DNA of 54,481 nucleotides from Acidobacteriota bacterium (GTDB lineage Bacteria > Acidobacteriota > Vicinamibacteria > Vicinamibacterales > UBA2999): positions 1 to 54,481 of the forward strand of contig JADZCN010000170.1 of assembly GCA_020851565.1 (NCBI GenBank), given 5' to 3'. Both the position numbers and the translations under genes were made by a program. Below the pieces are notes generated by a model. That model searched no databases, had not been told where the DNA came from, and saw only the letters and a list, made by a program, of their open reading frames with translations. Below, in pieces: positions 1 to 7,827 of the stretch. The number at the start of each line of letters is the position of its first letter. Positions within the stretch are counted from its first letter, which is position 1.

Positions 1-20
1 CGACTACTCTCAGCATGGGT

Positions 21-84
21 GGCGTCTCCTTCACCCGGCTGCTAACCGGGCTTGTGTGTTTTGAACTCACACGAAGGATACGCC
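21..84. other. Compact three-stem inverted repeat (possible structured RNA or recombination site)
   Basis: A 12-position outer stem (21-32 with 73-84) pairs at 11 of 12 positions, the exception being C26/T79. It encloses two hairpins: CCCGG at 34-38 with CCGGG at 46-50 (7-nt loop), and GTGTG at 54-58 with CACAC at 68-72 (9-nt loop). The junction is only A33 and C51-T53, so the whole forms a tight three-way junction of 64 nt. It begins 8 nt after the stop codon of the minus-strand gene at 93-989. There is no U-run, so it is not a classical terminator. It is not a tRNA (no D-arm, wrong T-loop) and lacks the core boxes of an integron attC site. Function unknown. Confidence 0.6.
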
Positions 85-92
85 GCCTTCTG

Positions 93-989
93 TCATTTAG
101 CCGATCCACAACATTCGGTTATATCTCGCGGATATGGCGGGGCCGTTAAGAAGAGCTGTCTCTGCTCGGGACCAAACTGAAGTGACAGCCAATCGCCTGC
201 TTCCTGAATCCATCCTTCAATAGACTTCCGATTCTGCTCTGCATAGCCGTTATCGACGGCAAGGTTGATTTCCGCGTCGAGATTCTTGATGAGTCTCGTC
301 AGTTCAAAGCATCTGGACTGACGCGCCCGTGGTGAGAGTTGAACAGCCCCGGCGCCCAGCCGCGCGCAGGCGATTCTCGATGCCTCTATGAGATTCTCGA
401 TAGGCCCGCTGAGAGTGCGCCGGCCTTCAAGAATGCCATTACCCTCAAAATCAGTCTTGGGATCGACGAGGGCTCCGACTGTGTTCAGCCACGTATCCAC
501 GGCTGACGCGTTGAGCATTTTGAACTTCTGTGGAGCCGCATCACCCATCTTCGCAATGTCGGCGGCAGCGGCGGCGGCTTCCGCTTCGAACGCCTGTAAT
601 TCGCGCGTTGTTGCCCCGGCCTCGCCCTTATGAATGCCCCAGAACACCTGGCCGGATTCGGTCAAGTAGCTCCAGATTGCATACAGATCGCCGGTCAACC
701 GCTCAAACCGTGCTTCATGGGTACGCCACACGCCGGCATCCGGGCTTCGATCAAGCCAACCACGTTCTAGCGCAGCGTAGGTAACCAAGCATGCCACTAC
801 CACGAGGGGGCCAATCCAGCCAGAGAGCAGGATGCTGCCGATCAAGTCCATGATCGGCCCCCTGTTCTCGAAGAACTCGCGCGCCTGGGCAATATTGCTC
901 GCGGCGTCCCAGAGCCACCTGGCCATGGTCCAAAGCGCCCCAAGACCGATGCCGATGCGGGCGGTCCACTTCCTCCAGGGTGTAGACAT
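93..989 (-). CDS. Hypothetical membrane-anchored protein, probably acquired
   Basis: A 298-aa protein that I do not recognise. It starts with a basic, tryptophan-rich amphipathic stretch (residues 1-35), then one strong membrane segment at about 49-74, then about 220 soluble residues with an alanine-rich helical region near 130-150. A Cys-Cys pair lies close to the C terminus. Base composition is visibly lower in G+C than every other gene in the window, and codon use is correspondingly mixed. Its ATG lies about 20 nt downstream of the premature stop of the kinase gene, and its stop lies 8 nt before the three-stem inverted repeat at 21-84. The setting suggests a transferred segment carrying one gene. 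No function can be assigned. Confidence 0.75.
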   Translation of the reverse strand: MSTPWRKWTARIGIGLGALWTMARWLWDAASNIAQAREFFENRGPIMDLIGSILLSGWIGPLVVVACLVTYAALERGWLDRSPDAGVWRTHEARFERLTGDLYAIWSYLTESGQVFWGIHKGEAGATTRELQAFEAEAAAAAADIAKMGDAAPQKFKMLNASAVDTWLNTVGALVDPKTDFEGNGILEGRRTLSGPIENLIEASRIACARLGAGAVQLSPRARQSRCFELTRLIKNLDAEINLAVDNGYAEQNRKSIEGWIQEAGDWLSLQFGPEQRQLFLTAPPYPRDITECCGSAK

Positions 990-1008
990 GCCGAGAGCTT
1001 ACCCTTAC

Positions 1009-2562
1009 TCAGCCATGCGGTGTCAAGTTCGGCACAATCCCCCCCCACGTGGCGCCGTGATAGGAGGCGGGTGCGACCGGGAGGATTGCACCGCCGCCGA
1101 CGGACACGCGCTTCACCTGGTCGTCGGCCCAGAAGCCGAGCCACCTGCCGTCAGGTGAGAAGAACGGGTTCATCGCGCCGTCGGTGCCCGATAGTGGCAC
1201 GCTCTCGGCGCTCGACAGCGCGCGCACGTAGAGGCGCGTCCGGCCATCGGCCACGCCGGCAAAAGCGATGCGCTCGCCGTCTGGCGACACGGCGACGGAT
1301 GACCCGCGGCCCAGGGCAATCGAGACGCCTGGCGGAAGCTCGATGGCCAGGCGCAACGGGCCTGTCGGTTCGGGGAGCGGTCGAGCGGCAACGGCCCAGA
1401 GGACGGCGGCCACCGCCACGACCGACAACGCTGCCGCAGCCCATGCGCGGATCCTCGTGCGCGCCGGCGCGGCCGACGGCGCATCCGGCCAGGCCCGTGG
1501 GGCATCGTCGGCCGGGTCGTCCAGCTCCAGGCGCGCGTCCGCGATGTCACGGAGCCGATGCTCCCGATCCCTCGCGAGGCATCTGCGGAGCAGGCGTCGA
1601 ACGCCGGGGGGCGTGGCGGCAGGTAGCCGGGTCCAGTCCGGCTCGCCCCGCGTGATGGCCGCGATGACGTCGGCGGAGGTGTCCCCGGGAAAGGCACGTG
1701 CGCCGGTCAGCATCTCGAAGAGCACGCAGCCGAACGCCCAGATGTCGGTCCGCTTGTCCACGGCGAGCCCGCGGGCCTGCTCGGGGCTCATATACGCCAC
1801 GGTGCCCAGCACGACGCCCTCACGGGTGGAGAGGACCCCCGAGCCGTTCTCCGCGCCGACGTCGGGGCCGTCCATCCGGGCGAGGCCGAAGTCGAGCACC
1901 TTCACGGTGCCCTGCGGCGTGATCTGGATGTTCGCCGGCTTGAGGTCGCGATGGACGATGCCCTTCTGGTGAGCTGCCTCGAGCGCATCGGCCACCTGGT
2001 GCGCGATGGCGATGGCTTCCTCCGCCGGAAGCGGCCCGCTCCCGAGACGGCCCTGGAGCGTAGTGCCCTCGACGAGCTCGAGCACGATTCCCCGCAGGTC
2101 ATCGGCCTCCTCAACGCCGTAGACGGCGGCGATGTTCGGGTGCGCGAGCTGCGCGAGGATGCGGGCCTCGCGCTCGAACCGCGCTCGACGCGTGTCGTCC
2201 GGCCCGTGCCCCCAGGCGGCTTCGGGCAGGATCTTCACCGCAACGTCGCGCCCCAGCCGTGTGTCGCGCGCGCGGTACACCTCGCTCATCCCGCCGGCCC
2301 CGATCAGCGGGCCGAGCACGTACGGACCCAGCGTGCGCTCTTCGTGGCGCCCCGCGGCGTGCGGGGCCGCGGCTGCGACTGCCGGGGTCACGCCGCCGTC
2401 GAGCAGCGATTCTCCGGAATGGGCCAGCAGCGCCTCGACCTCGGACAGCACGGAGGCGTCACCCTCACAGGCCTCGGCCAGGAACGAGGCACGTTCGGCC
2501 GCCGCACGCTCGCGCGCCGCGTGGAACAACTCCTCGATGCGCTGCCAGCGTTCGGGCGTCAT
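1009..2562 (-). CDS. Ser/Thr protein kinase with C-terminally truncated PD40 propeller
   Basis: 517 aa from the ATG at 2562. That start is chosen because it overlaps the sigma-factor stop in ATGA and gives the usual family N terminus MTPERWQ. The first ~60 residues are the helical region typical of acidobacterial kinases. The kinase domain (about 80-345) has a glycine loop at 88-91, Lys110, HRDLKPAN from 204, DFG at 224-226 and SPEQ at 259-262. A transmembrane segment at about 373-393 is followed by an extracytoplasmic PD40/TolB-like propeller (SPDG motifs near 426 and 469). Family members usually run to 800-900 aa. Here the propeller stops after about two blades, just past a run of eight G at about 1039-1046, and the next residues are unrelated. 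The lower-GC segment begins at this point. Signalling may still work through the intact kinase domain, but ligand sensing is probably lost. Confidence 0.9.
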   Translation of the reverse strand: MTPERWQRIEELFHAARERAAAERASFLAEACEGDASVLSEVEALLAHSGESLLDGGVTPAVAAAAPHAAGRHEERTLGPYVLGPLIGAGGMSEVYRARDTRLGRDVAVKILPEAAWGHGPDDTRRARFEREARILAQLAHPNIAAVYGVEEADDLRGIVLELVEGTTLQGRLGSGPLPAEEAIAIAHQVADALEAAHQKGIVHRDLKPANIQITPQGTVKVLDFGLARMDGPDVGAENGSGVLSTREGVVLGTVAYMSPEQARGLAVDKRTDIWAFGCVLFEMLTGARAFPGDTSADVIAAITRGEPDWTRLPAATPPGVRRLLRRCLARDREHRLRDIADARLELDDPADDAPRAWPDAPSAAPARTRIRAWAAAALSVVAVAAVLWAVAARPLPEPTGPLRLAIELPPGVSIALGRGSSVAVSPDGERIAFAGVADGRTRLYVRALSSAESVPLSGTDGAMNPFFSPDGRWLGFWADDQVKRVSVGGGAILPVAPASYHGATWGGIVPNLTPHG

Positions 2563-3149
2563 GCGGTGCTCCGGCACGCGCCGCTGTCCCCGCGGCTCAT
2601 CTCGCGCCGCAGCCACGCGCGCGCGAACTCCCAGTCGCGGAGCACGGTCTTGGCCGACACGTCGAGGACCGCGGCCGTCTCCTCCGCGGTGAGCCCCCCG
2701 AAGAAGCGGAGTTCCACCACTCGTCCCTTGCGCGCGTCGATCGCCGCCAGGGACTGGAGTGCCTCGTCGAGCCTGACGAGATCCGCATCGCGGGCGCCGC
2801 CGGGCACCAACGCCTCGTCCAGGGTCACGCGGACGATCTCACCTCCGCGCTTCTCGGCCTGCCGTGCCCGCGCGAGGTCCACCAGCACGCGCCGCATCAC
2901 GCGCGCGGACATCGCGAGGAAGTGCGCGCGGTCGCGCCAGTCGATGGCTTCGAGCCCGACCAGTCGGAGGAAGGCCTCGTGCACCAGGTCCGTCGCCGAG
3001 ACGCTGCGCGTGGCGCGCTCGCCGCGCAGGCAGCGGCGCGCGATGCGGTGCAGGTCGCATTCGACCATCGGGATCAGGGCGCCGAGCGCCGCATCGTCAC
3101 CCGCCCGCCACGCCCTGAGCAGGATGGTGACGTCGTGAGAAGAAGGCAC
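2559..3149 (-). CDS. ECF-family RNA polymerase sigma factor (TIGR02999-like)
   Basis: 196 aa from the GTG at 3149. Region 2 carries the ATDLVHEAFLRL signature and region 4 the WGLTAEE-like segment with a C-terminal helix-turn-helix ending in the conserved DWEFARAWL motif, both typical of the acidobacterial/planctomycete ECF group that partners Ser/Thr kinases. The stop overlaps the kinase start by 4 nt (ATGA), so the two are co-translated, and the pair is probably one kinase-linked regulatory unit. The GTG is preferred over the upstream start at 3251 because the extra N-terminal residues are Arg/Gly-rich and unlike the family. A TAGAAT hexamer ends 10 nt upstream of this GTG, consistent with a very short or absent leader. 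Target promoters cannot be read from this window. Confidence 0.88.
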   Translation of the reverse strand: MPSSHDVTILLRAWRAGDDAALGALIPMVECDLHRIARRCLRGERATRSVSATDLVHEAFLRLVGLEAIDWRDRAHFLAMSARVMRRVLVDLARARQAEKRGGEIVRVTLDEALVPGGARDADLVRLDEALQSLAAIDARKGRVVELRFFGGLTAEETAAVLDVSAKTVLRDWEFARAWLRREMSRGDSGACRSTA

Positions 3150-3231
3150 GGGTCCGGCGATTCTACCGCCTCGCGCGTACCGTGTCCGTTCGCGCCGCGG
3201 GATTCCGCCTCCACGGGCTGGAGGGATTGCC

Positions 3232-3819
3232 GTGACTCGAATTTCGACCATGGCGCGGGTGGGATCGCTCGTGGCGCTGCTCGCCGCCGGGGTCGCGCGC
3301 GCGGCGGCTGCCCGGGACTCGGTGGTGGTCGTTCACCTGGAGAACCACGCGCGCGTGCCGGAACGTGAATGGCTGACCGCCGAGGACGAAGTGGAGGCCG
3401 TGATGCGGCCGGCGGGAGTCACCGTCGTGTGGGCCGCGCCGCTGCTGCGACCGGTGACGGCGGCGCCGCGCGATGGTCGCGTGCATCTGGCGCTCTCTCT
3501 CCTCCCGGCTGCCCCCTCGGGCGCCACGCACCAGGAGGGCGATGTCCTCGGCCGGGCGGCGCCGGCGTACGGCCGGGCCTGGGTGTTCACCAGCCGCGTC
3601 GCGGACCTGTCGGCGCGCTGGCCCGTCGATCCGGCTCGCGTGCTGGGCCGGGTCATCGCGCACGAGCTGGGTCACCTGCTGCTGCCCGGAGAGCCGCACA
3701 CCAGTGAGGGCATCATGCGGCCCCACGTCGCGCTGGGCCACACGGTCCGGGCAGGCTTCAGTGCTGCCCAGTCACGCCGGATTCGGGCGACGCTGGCCGC
3801 TCGCCTGGTGGAACGGTAG
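3232..3819 (+). CDS. Secreted zincin-like putative metallopeptidase (HELGH)
   Basis: 195 aa beginning at a GTG preceded by GGAGG; an ATG at residue 7 is an alternative. Residues 1-28 form a signal peptide. The zinc motif HELGH is at 144-148, with a further His at 156 and a GIM turn at 160-162 (then RPH), so it resembles a metzincin HExxHxxGxxH site followed by a Met-turn. The third histidine is two residues later than in canonical metzincins. Short secreted proteins with this HELGHLLL...GIMR pattern are common in Acidobacteria and are not biochemically characterised, as far as I know. It is transcribed divergently from the sigma-kinase pair. Proteolytic activity is inference. Confidence 0.8.
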   Translation: MTRISTMARVGSLVALLAAGVARAAAARDSVVVVHLENHARVPEREWLTAEDEVEAVMRPAGVTVVWAAPLLRPVTAAPRDGRVHLALSLLPAAPSGATHQEGDVLGRAAPAYGRAWVFTSRVADLSARWPVDPARVLGRVIAHELGHLLLPGEPHTSEGIMRPHVALGHTVRAGFSAAQSRRIRATLAARLVER

Positions 3820-3848
3820 CGCGCTGCCTGGTCCCGGCGCGGGGCGTG

Positions 3849-4948
3849 TCAGGCCAGCTCCCGGCGGTACACGACGAAGTTCCGCCGGATCCGCCCGCCG
3901 AGCTTCTCCGCCGTGCGACGTGACCGGCGGTTCGTGTCGAGCACCGTCGTGTAGCTGGCGCTGCGGTACCCGCGCGCCATCATGGCCAGGTACACGCGCG
4001 CGGCCATGGCCAGGTTCAGGCCCGTGCCCCTCGCCTGCTCGAGCACGCTGATCGAGATCAGCACGCCGTGATCGATGGTGTCGAGCGCCGCCGCAAACGC
4101 CTCGGCACCCGTCGGGCCGCCGTCCCTGAAGCGATGGAGCACCTGGTTGATGTCCGGCACGGCGAGCACCGCCCCGGTCGTCTCGCCGGATGTTTGCGCG
4201 AAGGCGGTGAAGTCCGTTGGGTCACGGGGCCGAGCTCGGCGATCAGGTCCTCGCAGTCCTCGACCGTGAACGGCGGTGCGCCCCAGTGTGCGCTGAACGT
4301 GGCGTTGTAGATGCGTGAGAAGAGCTCCGCGTCGGCCTTCGGTTCCGAAAGGCGCCACGGCCGCATGACCACGCCGCGGGAGACCGAGCTGGCCACCATC
4401 TGCTCGTAGCGGGCCGCCAGCTCCGGGGTAAAGTCGATCATGTACTCGACCGCTCCGCATTCGGTGGCGAAGCCGGCATCCTTGATGTAGCGGTGGTAGT
4501 AAGGCGGATTGATGCTGTGAAACGCCGTCGGCACCTCGTCGTACGCGTCGATCGTGAGGGGCAGCTGCCAGCCATAGAGGAAGCCGACGCGCGCCGCCGT
4601 GCACCCCTGCCGTTTCAGCCAGTCACAGGTGGCGTCGAGCAGCGCCCGCGACGCGGCCTCGTGACCCGGGAGCGCCTCGAAGAACAGGACGTGCCCGACG
4701 GCGTCCCGCCAGTGGGTGTTGAAGAGATCGTCCACGACGCCGGTGGCCGTCGCGAGGATCCGGCCGTGGTCTTCAATCCTGAACGTCTGGATCCGCGCGT
4801 GGGCCCGGCCGAAGGCCTGCCCGCTCACCTGGGCGACGAGCTGATGCTCGTCCGGCGGGACCCACGCGGGGATGTCGCGGTACACCTCGGCGGCGAAGGC
4901 CATCGACTCGCGCAGCTCGTCCGGCGAGTGCAGTTCACGCAGCATCAT
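3849..4948 (-). pseudogene. GNAT-like acetyltransferase (YghO-like) split by a one-base deletion
   Basis: The N-terminal part reads in one frame from the ATG at 4948 (Met-Met-Leu-Arg start) to about 4225, ending in LIAELGPVT. The C-terminal part continues in another frame as PTDFTAFAQ and on to the stop at 3849. Adding one C to the short C-run in the ACCCAACG context at about 4220-4225 restores a single ~366-aa protein. The product looks like the YghO-type N-acetyltransferase family: a long N-terminal half, then a GNAT-type C-terminal part with the ARGTGLNLAMAAR acetyl-CoA-loop region and conserved NRRSRRTAEKLG. It may be a true pseudogene or an assembly error. An SD-like GGAGG and a TATCAT hexamer lie upstream. 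It is divergent from the DUF2236 gene. Confidence 0.8.
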
Positions 4949-5013
4949 GGTCGGGCACCCCTCCGGGATGATAGCCGCAGCCCGCATCCGGCGCGCGAGG
5001 AACAGCGGCCGCC

Positions 5014-5862
5014 ATGAGAGCGCACGACCCGGCGGCGCGCCCGTCCGGCCCCGTCTCCAGGCCGCGGCCCGGCGGAATCACGTGGACCATCGCCGGCGAG
5101 CGCCTGGCGCTGCTGGCCTGGCCGCGCGCGATCCTGTTGCAGCTGGCGCACCCGCTGGTCGCGGCAGGTGTCGCGCAGCACAGCGGCTTCCGGTCCTCGC
5201 TCTTCGCGCCGCTCGCGCGCCTGCACGCCACCGTCCGCGCGATGCGGCGGCTCACGTTCGGCACCGACGAGGAGGCCGGGGCGGCGGTGCAGAGGATCCT
5301 CAGGGTTCACGACCGCGTGAACGGCACCTTGCCTGCCGCCGCCAGCGCGCATGCGCGAGGCACGCCCTACTCGGCGCACGACCCGGCGCTCCTGCTGTGG
5401 GTGCACGCGACGCTCCTGGACTCGCACGTGCGTGCCCTCGAGCCCGTGCTCGGACCCTTCACCCCGGACGATCTCGACGTCTACTGCTGCGAGACGGCGC
5501 CGTTTGCGGTGGCACTCGGTGCGGCCGAGGGCGGCGTGCCCCGCACGTGGCGGCGGCTCCAGGACTACATGACCGAGGAGATCGGGAGCGGCCGAGTCGC
5601 CGTCGGGGCGGATGCGCGAGGGCTTGCGCCGGCCATCCTGCGGCCGGCGATTGGCCGGGTCGCATGGCCGCTCCCGGCCGTGGGCGAGCTCGTGACCGTC
5701 GGCCTGCTGCCTCGCGCCATCCGGGATGGCTACGGCTTCCCGTGGGACGCCACCCGCGAGCGGCGCATGCGCCGCGCCCTTGCGATGGTGCGCGCGCTGC
5801 GCGCGCGCACGCCCGACGGGATCGCGCGCTGGCCGGAGGCCAGGCGCGGCGATCGCGCCTGA
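5014..5862 (+). CDS. DUF2236 / MpaB-like oxygenase-family protein
   Basis: 282 aa. The N-terminal part has the DUF2236 pattern: a RLALLAWPRAILLQLAHP segment (about 32-49), then RMRRLTFGTDEEA-like and YSAHDPALLLWVHATL segments (about 112-128) and a conserved C-terminal region with LRRAIRDGYGFPW-like sequence. This family includes fungal MpaB and is related to latex-clearing (rubber) oxygenases that use a b-type haem bound by conserved histidines. The length is close to the family norm. No signal peptide is seen, so it is probably cytoplasmic or peripheral. A GAGGAA element 9-14 nt upstream of the ATG could act as ribosome binding site. The gene stands alone, divergent from the broken acetyltransferase. 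Substrate unknown. Confidence 0.85.
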   Translation: MRAHDPAARPSGPVSRPRPGGITWTIAGERLALLAWPRAILLQLAHPLVAAGVAQHSGFRSSLFAPLARLHATVRAMRRLTFGTDEEAGAAVQRILRVHDRVNGTLPAAASAHARGTPYSAHDPALLLWVHATLLDSHVRALEPVLGPFTPDDLDVYCCETAPFAVALGAAEGGVPRTWRRLQDYMTEEIGSGRVAVGADARGLAPAILRPAIGRVAWPLPAVGELVTVGLLPRAIRDGYGFPWDATRERRMRRALAMVRALRARTPDGIARWPEARRGDRA

Positions 5863-5943
5863 CGTTACCGGAAGGCCGCGCGGCGTCAGGAGGCCCCGCG
5901 TCTCCGCGCCCGGCGGTTCAGAAGCCGCAGCCGCCCGCCCGTC

Positions 5944-6498
5944 CTACTGGCTCCAGGGCGGGACCACCTTGTTGCTGCGCGCGTAGGCGATGAGCTGCCC
6001 GAGGTGCTCGTGCACGTGCGTCACCGTCATCACCCACGTGCTGCGGACGCTGCTCTCGCGGCCGAACATCTTCTGCATCGTGTCGAGCTTCGCGTCGGGG
6101 GTGTCGTTCATCGCCCTCTTGAGGAACGCGAACGACTGCTCCACCTCGGCGATGATCTCCGCGCGGGTCCGCGCCTTCTTCTCGTACGCCTCGACGGTCT
6201 TGTAGTCGGTGCCCGAGATGCCGGTGGAGGCCGGCGGCGCGATGCCGAGTGCCGCGGGCATGAAGTAGTTGTCGGCGGCTACGTGCGTGAAGGCCTCGCC
6301 CACCGAGCGTACGCCCGGCATGGGGCGCCACGCGTAGGTCGCCTCGGGCATCGCCTTCGCGAGGCCGACGATCTTGCTCTCCACGCCGCCGACGTCAGCC
6401 AGCAGGTCGCCCATCAGGCCTGTGCGCGTCTGGGCGCTCACGGCCAGCGATGCGGCGGCGATCATCGCGACGAACACGAAGAGACGGCAGGTGGTCAT
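5944..6498 (-). CDS. Secreted DinB-fold protein
   Basis: 184 aa from the ATG at 6498, chosen over an upstream ATG at 6519 because it is preceded by GGAGG and begins a clean signal peptide (residues 1-24, cut after VSAQT-like sequence). The mature part is a four-helix DinB/YfiT-like bundle with the usual spaced histidines: one in the EAFTHVAADNY segment and others in TVTHVHEHLGQLIAY near the C terminus, which together form the metal site. Secreted DinB proteins are abundant in Acidobacteria; their substrates are unknown, though some DinB relatives are thiol-dependent transferases. A TAGAAT hexamer 22 nt upstream of the start gives a short leader containing the SD. Confidence 0.88.
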   Translation of the reverse strand: MTTCRLFVFVAMIAAASLAVSAQTRTGLMGDLLADVGGVESKIVGLAKAMPEATYAWRPMPGVRSVGEAFTHVAADNYFMPAALGIAPPASTGISGTDYKTVEAYEKKARTRAEIIAEVEQSFAFLKRAMNDTPDAKLDTMQKMFGRESSVRSTWVMTVTHVHEHLGQLIAYARSNKVVPPWSQ

Positions 6499-6616
6499 GT
6501 GGGTCCTCCAAACGGCCATTCTAGTGGCGCGTCGCGCCGGCGGAGCGTCGCTCGTCCCAGCGGTTCGTCACGACCACCAACCCGGGACGACGGGCACTCC
6601 CTCGTACCACCCGCCG

Positions 6617-7078
6617 TCAGCGCGTCGGCTTCCGCGCGTCCAGATCCAGTCTGTTGAGCGGCGTGTCCCAATGCGCCGTCAGGATCTCGAATCGCCGCTG
6701 CTCCTCGCGCTGGAACTTCGCGCGGTCGGGATAGAGCTTCGCGATGATCTCCTCGTCGGTCGGCGTGGATGGCGGGTTGGGCGGGACGACCAGCTCCACG
6801 GCGAAGGTCCAGTCCGCGCGGCCGTCGCCGTGGAACTCCGGCACGTAGACACGCACGGATGAGAATCGCCCGGCCTTCTCTTTGGCCTTCAGGATGGGAT
6901 AGTGGTTGCGCTGGAAGAGATCGACGAACTCGTCCTGCAGCCCCCACTTCACCGTGTAGAAGTACCACGTGGTCTTCGGCTCGCCGCCCCCCTGCTTCGC
7001 CGGCGCCTGGGCGCCGACAGCGAGGGACCCGAGCACGCACGCGACCGCGATGGACGTCAGGCGTCGCATCATCGACAT
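6617..7078 (-). CDS. Small secreted hypothetical protein
   Basis: 153 aa with a signal peptide (about 1-23, ending VGAQA). The mature part has a conserved-looking WYFYTVKWGLQDEFVDLFQRNHYP segment followed by a Glu/Lys-rich helical C terminus. The general shape (aromatic ferredoxin-like strands, then EFVDLFxxNHYP) recalls the dimeric alpha/beta barrel or NIPSNAP/EthD-type small proteins, but I cannot place it with confidence. It has one of the best expression signals in the window: TATAAT, then an AGGAGG 5-7 nt ahead of the ATG. It lies downstream of the toxin-antitoxin pair on the same strand, but its own promoter starts after the toxin stop. Confidence 0.8.
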   Translation of the reverse strand: MSMMRRLTSIAVACVLGSLAVGAQAPAKQGGGEPKTTWYFYTVKWGLQDEFVDLFQRNHYPILKAKEKAGRFSSVRVYVPEFHGDGRADWTFAVELVVPPNPPSTPTDEEIIAKLYPDRAKFQREEQRRFEILTAHWDTPLNRLDLDARKPTR

Positions 7079-7084
7079 GATTGG

Positions 7085-7108
7085 CCTCCTGTGGAGAGGC
7101 GGATTATA
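7085..7108 (-). promoter_or_regulatory. Promoter -10 and ribosome binding site of the small secreted protein
   Basis: On the minus strand TATAAT (7103-7108) is a perfect -10 hexamer lying between the toxin stop (7112) and the gene start at 7078. AGGAGG (7085-7090) sits 6 nt upstream of the ATG. The predicted leader is about 20 nt. The -35 region would fall inside the toxin gene and was not resolved. Confidence 0.65.
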
Positions 7109-7111
7109 GCG

Positions 7112-7486
7112 TCATGTCCAGATCGCCGGCGCGCCGTACGGCTCGAGCGCGCGGTCGTGGCTGACGATGGTGGCACGCTCGACGAGCGCCTGCGCCACGA
7201 GCATCCGGTCGAACGGGTCCGCATGGTGAGGGGCCAGCGCCTGAAGCCGCGTGGTGTGCGCCAGCGTGAGCGGCAGCTCCGTGAAGTCATCTGCGCGCAG
7301 GAGCACTGAAAACGGCTCGTCCAGCCTGAGGCGCCCGAGCGCCGTCTTGATGGCCACCTCCCACCCCGACACCGCGCTGACCCACACCACATCCGCCTCG
7401 GCGATGGCGCGCCGGGCCGCCTTGTTCAGCCGCCGGTCGTCGCGCTGCCACCACAGCACGACGTGCGTGTCGAGGAGCAGCGTCAT
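7112..7486 (-). CDS. PIN-domain ribonuclease toxin (VapC-like)
   Basis: 124 aa, the normal size for a type II PIN toxin. The acidic Mg-binding residues are visible: Asp in LLLDTH near residue 6, Glu in SGWEVAIK near 43 and Asp in HADPFDRML near 90-93, with a further Asp in SHDRAL. These proteins cleave RNA, often tRNA or rRNA, and are neutralised by the cognate antitoxin. The ATG overlaps the antitoxin stop (ATGA), so translation is coupled. The pair fits the common PIN plus Phd/YefM-type arrangement. Confidence 0.92.
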   Translation of the reverse strand: MTLLLDTHVVLWWQRDDRRLNKAARRAIAEADVVWVSAVSGWEVAIKTALGRLRLDEPFSVLLRADDFTELPLTLAHTTRLQALAPHHADPFDRMLVAQALVERATIVSHDRALEPYGAPAIWT

Positions 7487-7728
7487 TCACCCCGGCCGGC
7501 GAACGCCTCGGCGAGCGCCGGCGGCAAGGGCGCGTCGAAGTCGGCGGCGATCCAGATCTTCCCCTTTGCGCTGCCGGGACGGCGGCGGGCCACGTCGCGG
7601 ATGGGCACGAGCTTGGCCTTCGGCTTGCCGGCCTTGGCGATGATGATCTCGGTGCCGGCCGCCGCCTGCTCCACCAGGCTGGAGAGGCGGGTCTTGGCCT
7701 CGTACAGGTTCAGGGTGAGCGGCTCCAT
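7483..7728 (-). CDS. Phd/YefM-family antitoxin
   Basis: 81 aa. The N-terminal half (LNLYEAKTRLSSLVEQAAAG, then an EIIIAKAGKPKAKLVPI strand region) is the Phd/YefM DNA-binding fold. The C-terminal half is Pro/Ala-rich with an acidic tail that would wrap the PIN toxin. It precedes the toxin with a 4-nt overlap, the usual order. Autoregulation is likely: the promoter just upstream contains two direct copies of TTGACCAA that could be operator half-sites. Confidence 0.92.
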   Translation of the reverse strand: MEPLTLNLYEAKTRLSSLVEQAAAGTEIIIAKAGKPKAKLVPIRDVARRRPGSAKGKIWIAADFDAPLPPALAEAFAGRGE

Positions 7729-7734
7729 GGGCCG

Positions 7735-7772
7735 AGGCTATCTCAACGCTTATGATTGGTCAAGTTGGTCAA
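7735..7772 (-). promoter_or_regulatory. Toxin-antitoxin promoter, leaderless, with direct-repeat operator
   Basis: Reading the minus strand: TTGACC (7758-7763) as -35, a spacer of exactly 17 nt, TAGCCT (7735-7740) as -10, then 6 nt to the ATG at 7728. Transcription should therefore start at or next to the A of the start codon. A second TTGACCAA copy lies just upstream (about 7765-7772), so the -35 is one of two 9-bp-spaced direct repeats, a plausible binding site for the antitoxin. Confidence 0.6.
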
Positions 7773-7827
7773 ATTACCCGGCCTGCCCCGTGGCTGCGCT
7801 CCGCCTGTGGTACCGTCCCTCCCCAGC

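Noticed and set aside
21..84. tRNA gene (anticodon-like 7-nt loop between 5-bp stems)
   Set aside because: No D-arm, the T-arm-like hairpin has a 9-nt loop without the conserved TTCRA positions, the outer stem is too long and has no proper acceptor end.
1..92. Integron attC site
   Set aside because: Neither RYYYAAC nor GTTRRRY core boxes occur at the expected ends on either strand, and no integrase gene is visible.
1036..1050. Simple frameshift at the G8 run in the kinase gene
   Set aside because: Neither alternative frame downstream continues the propeller, so a one-base correction does not restore the protein.
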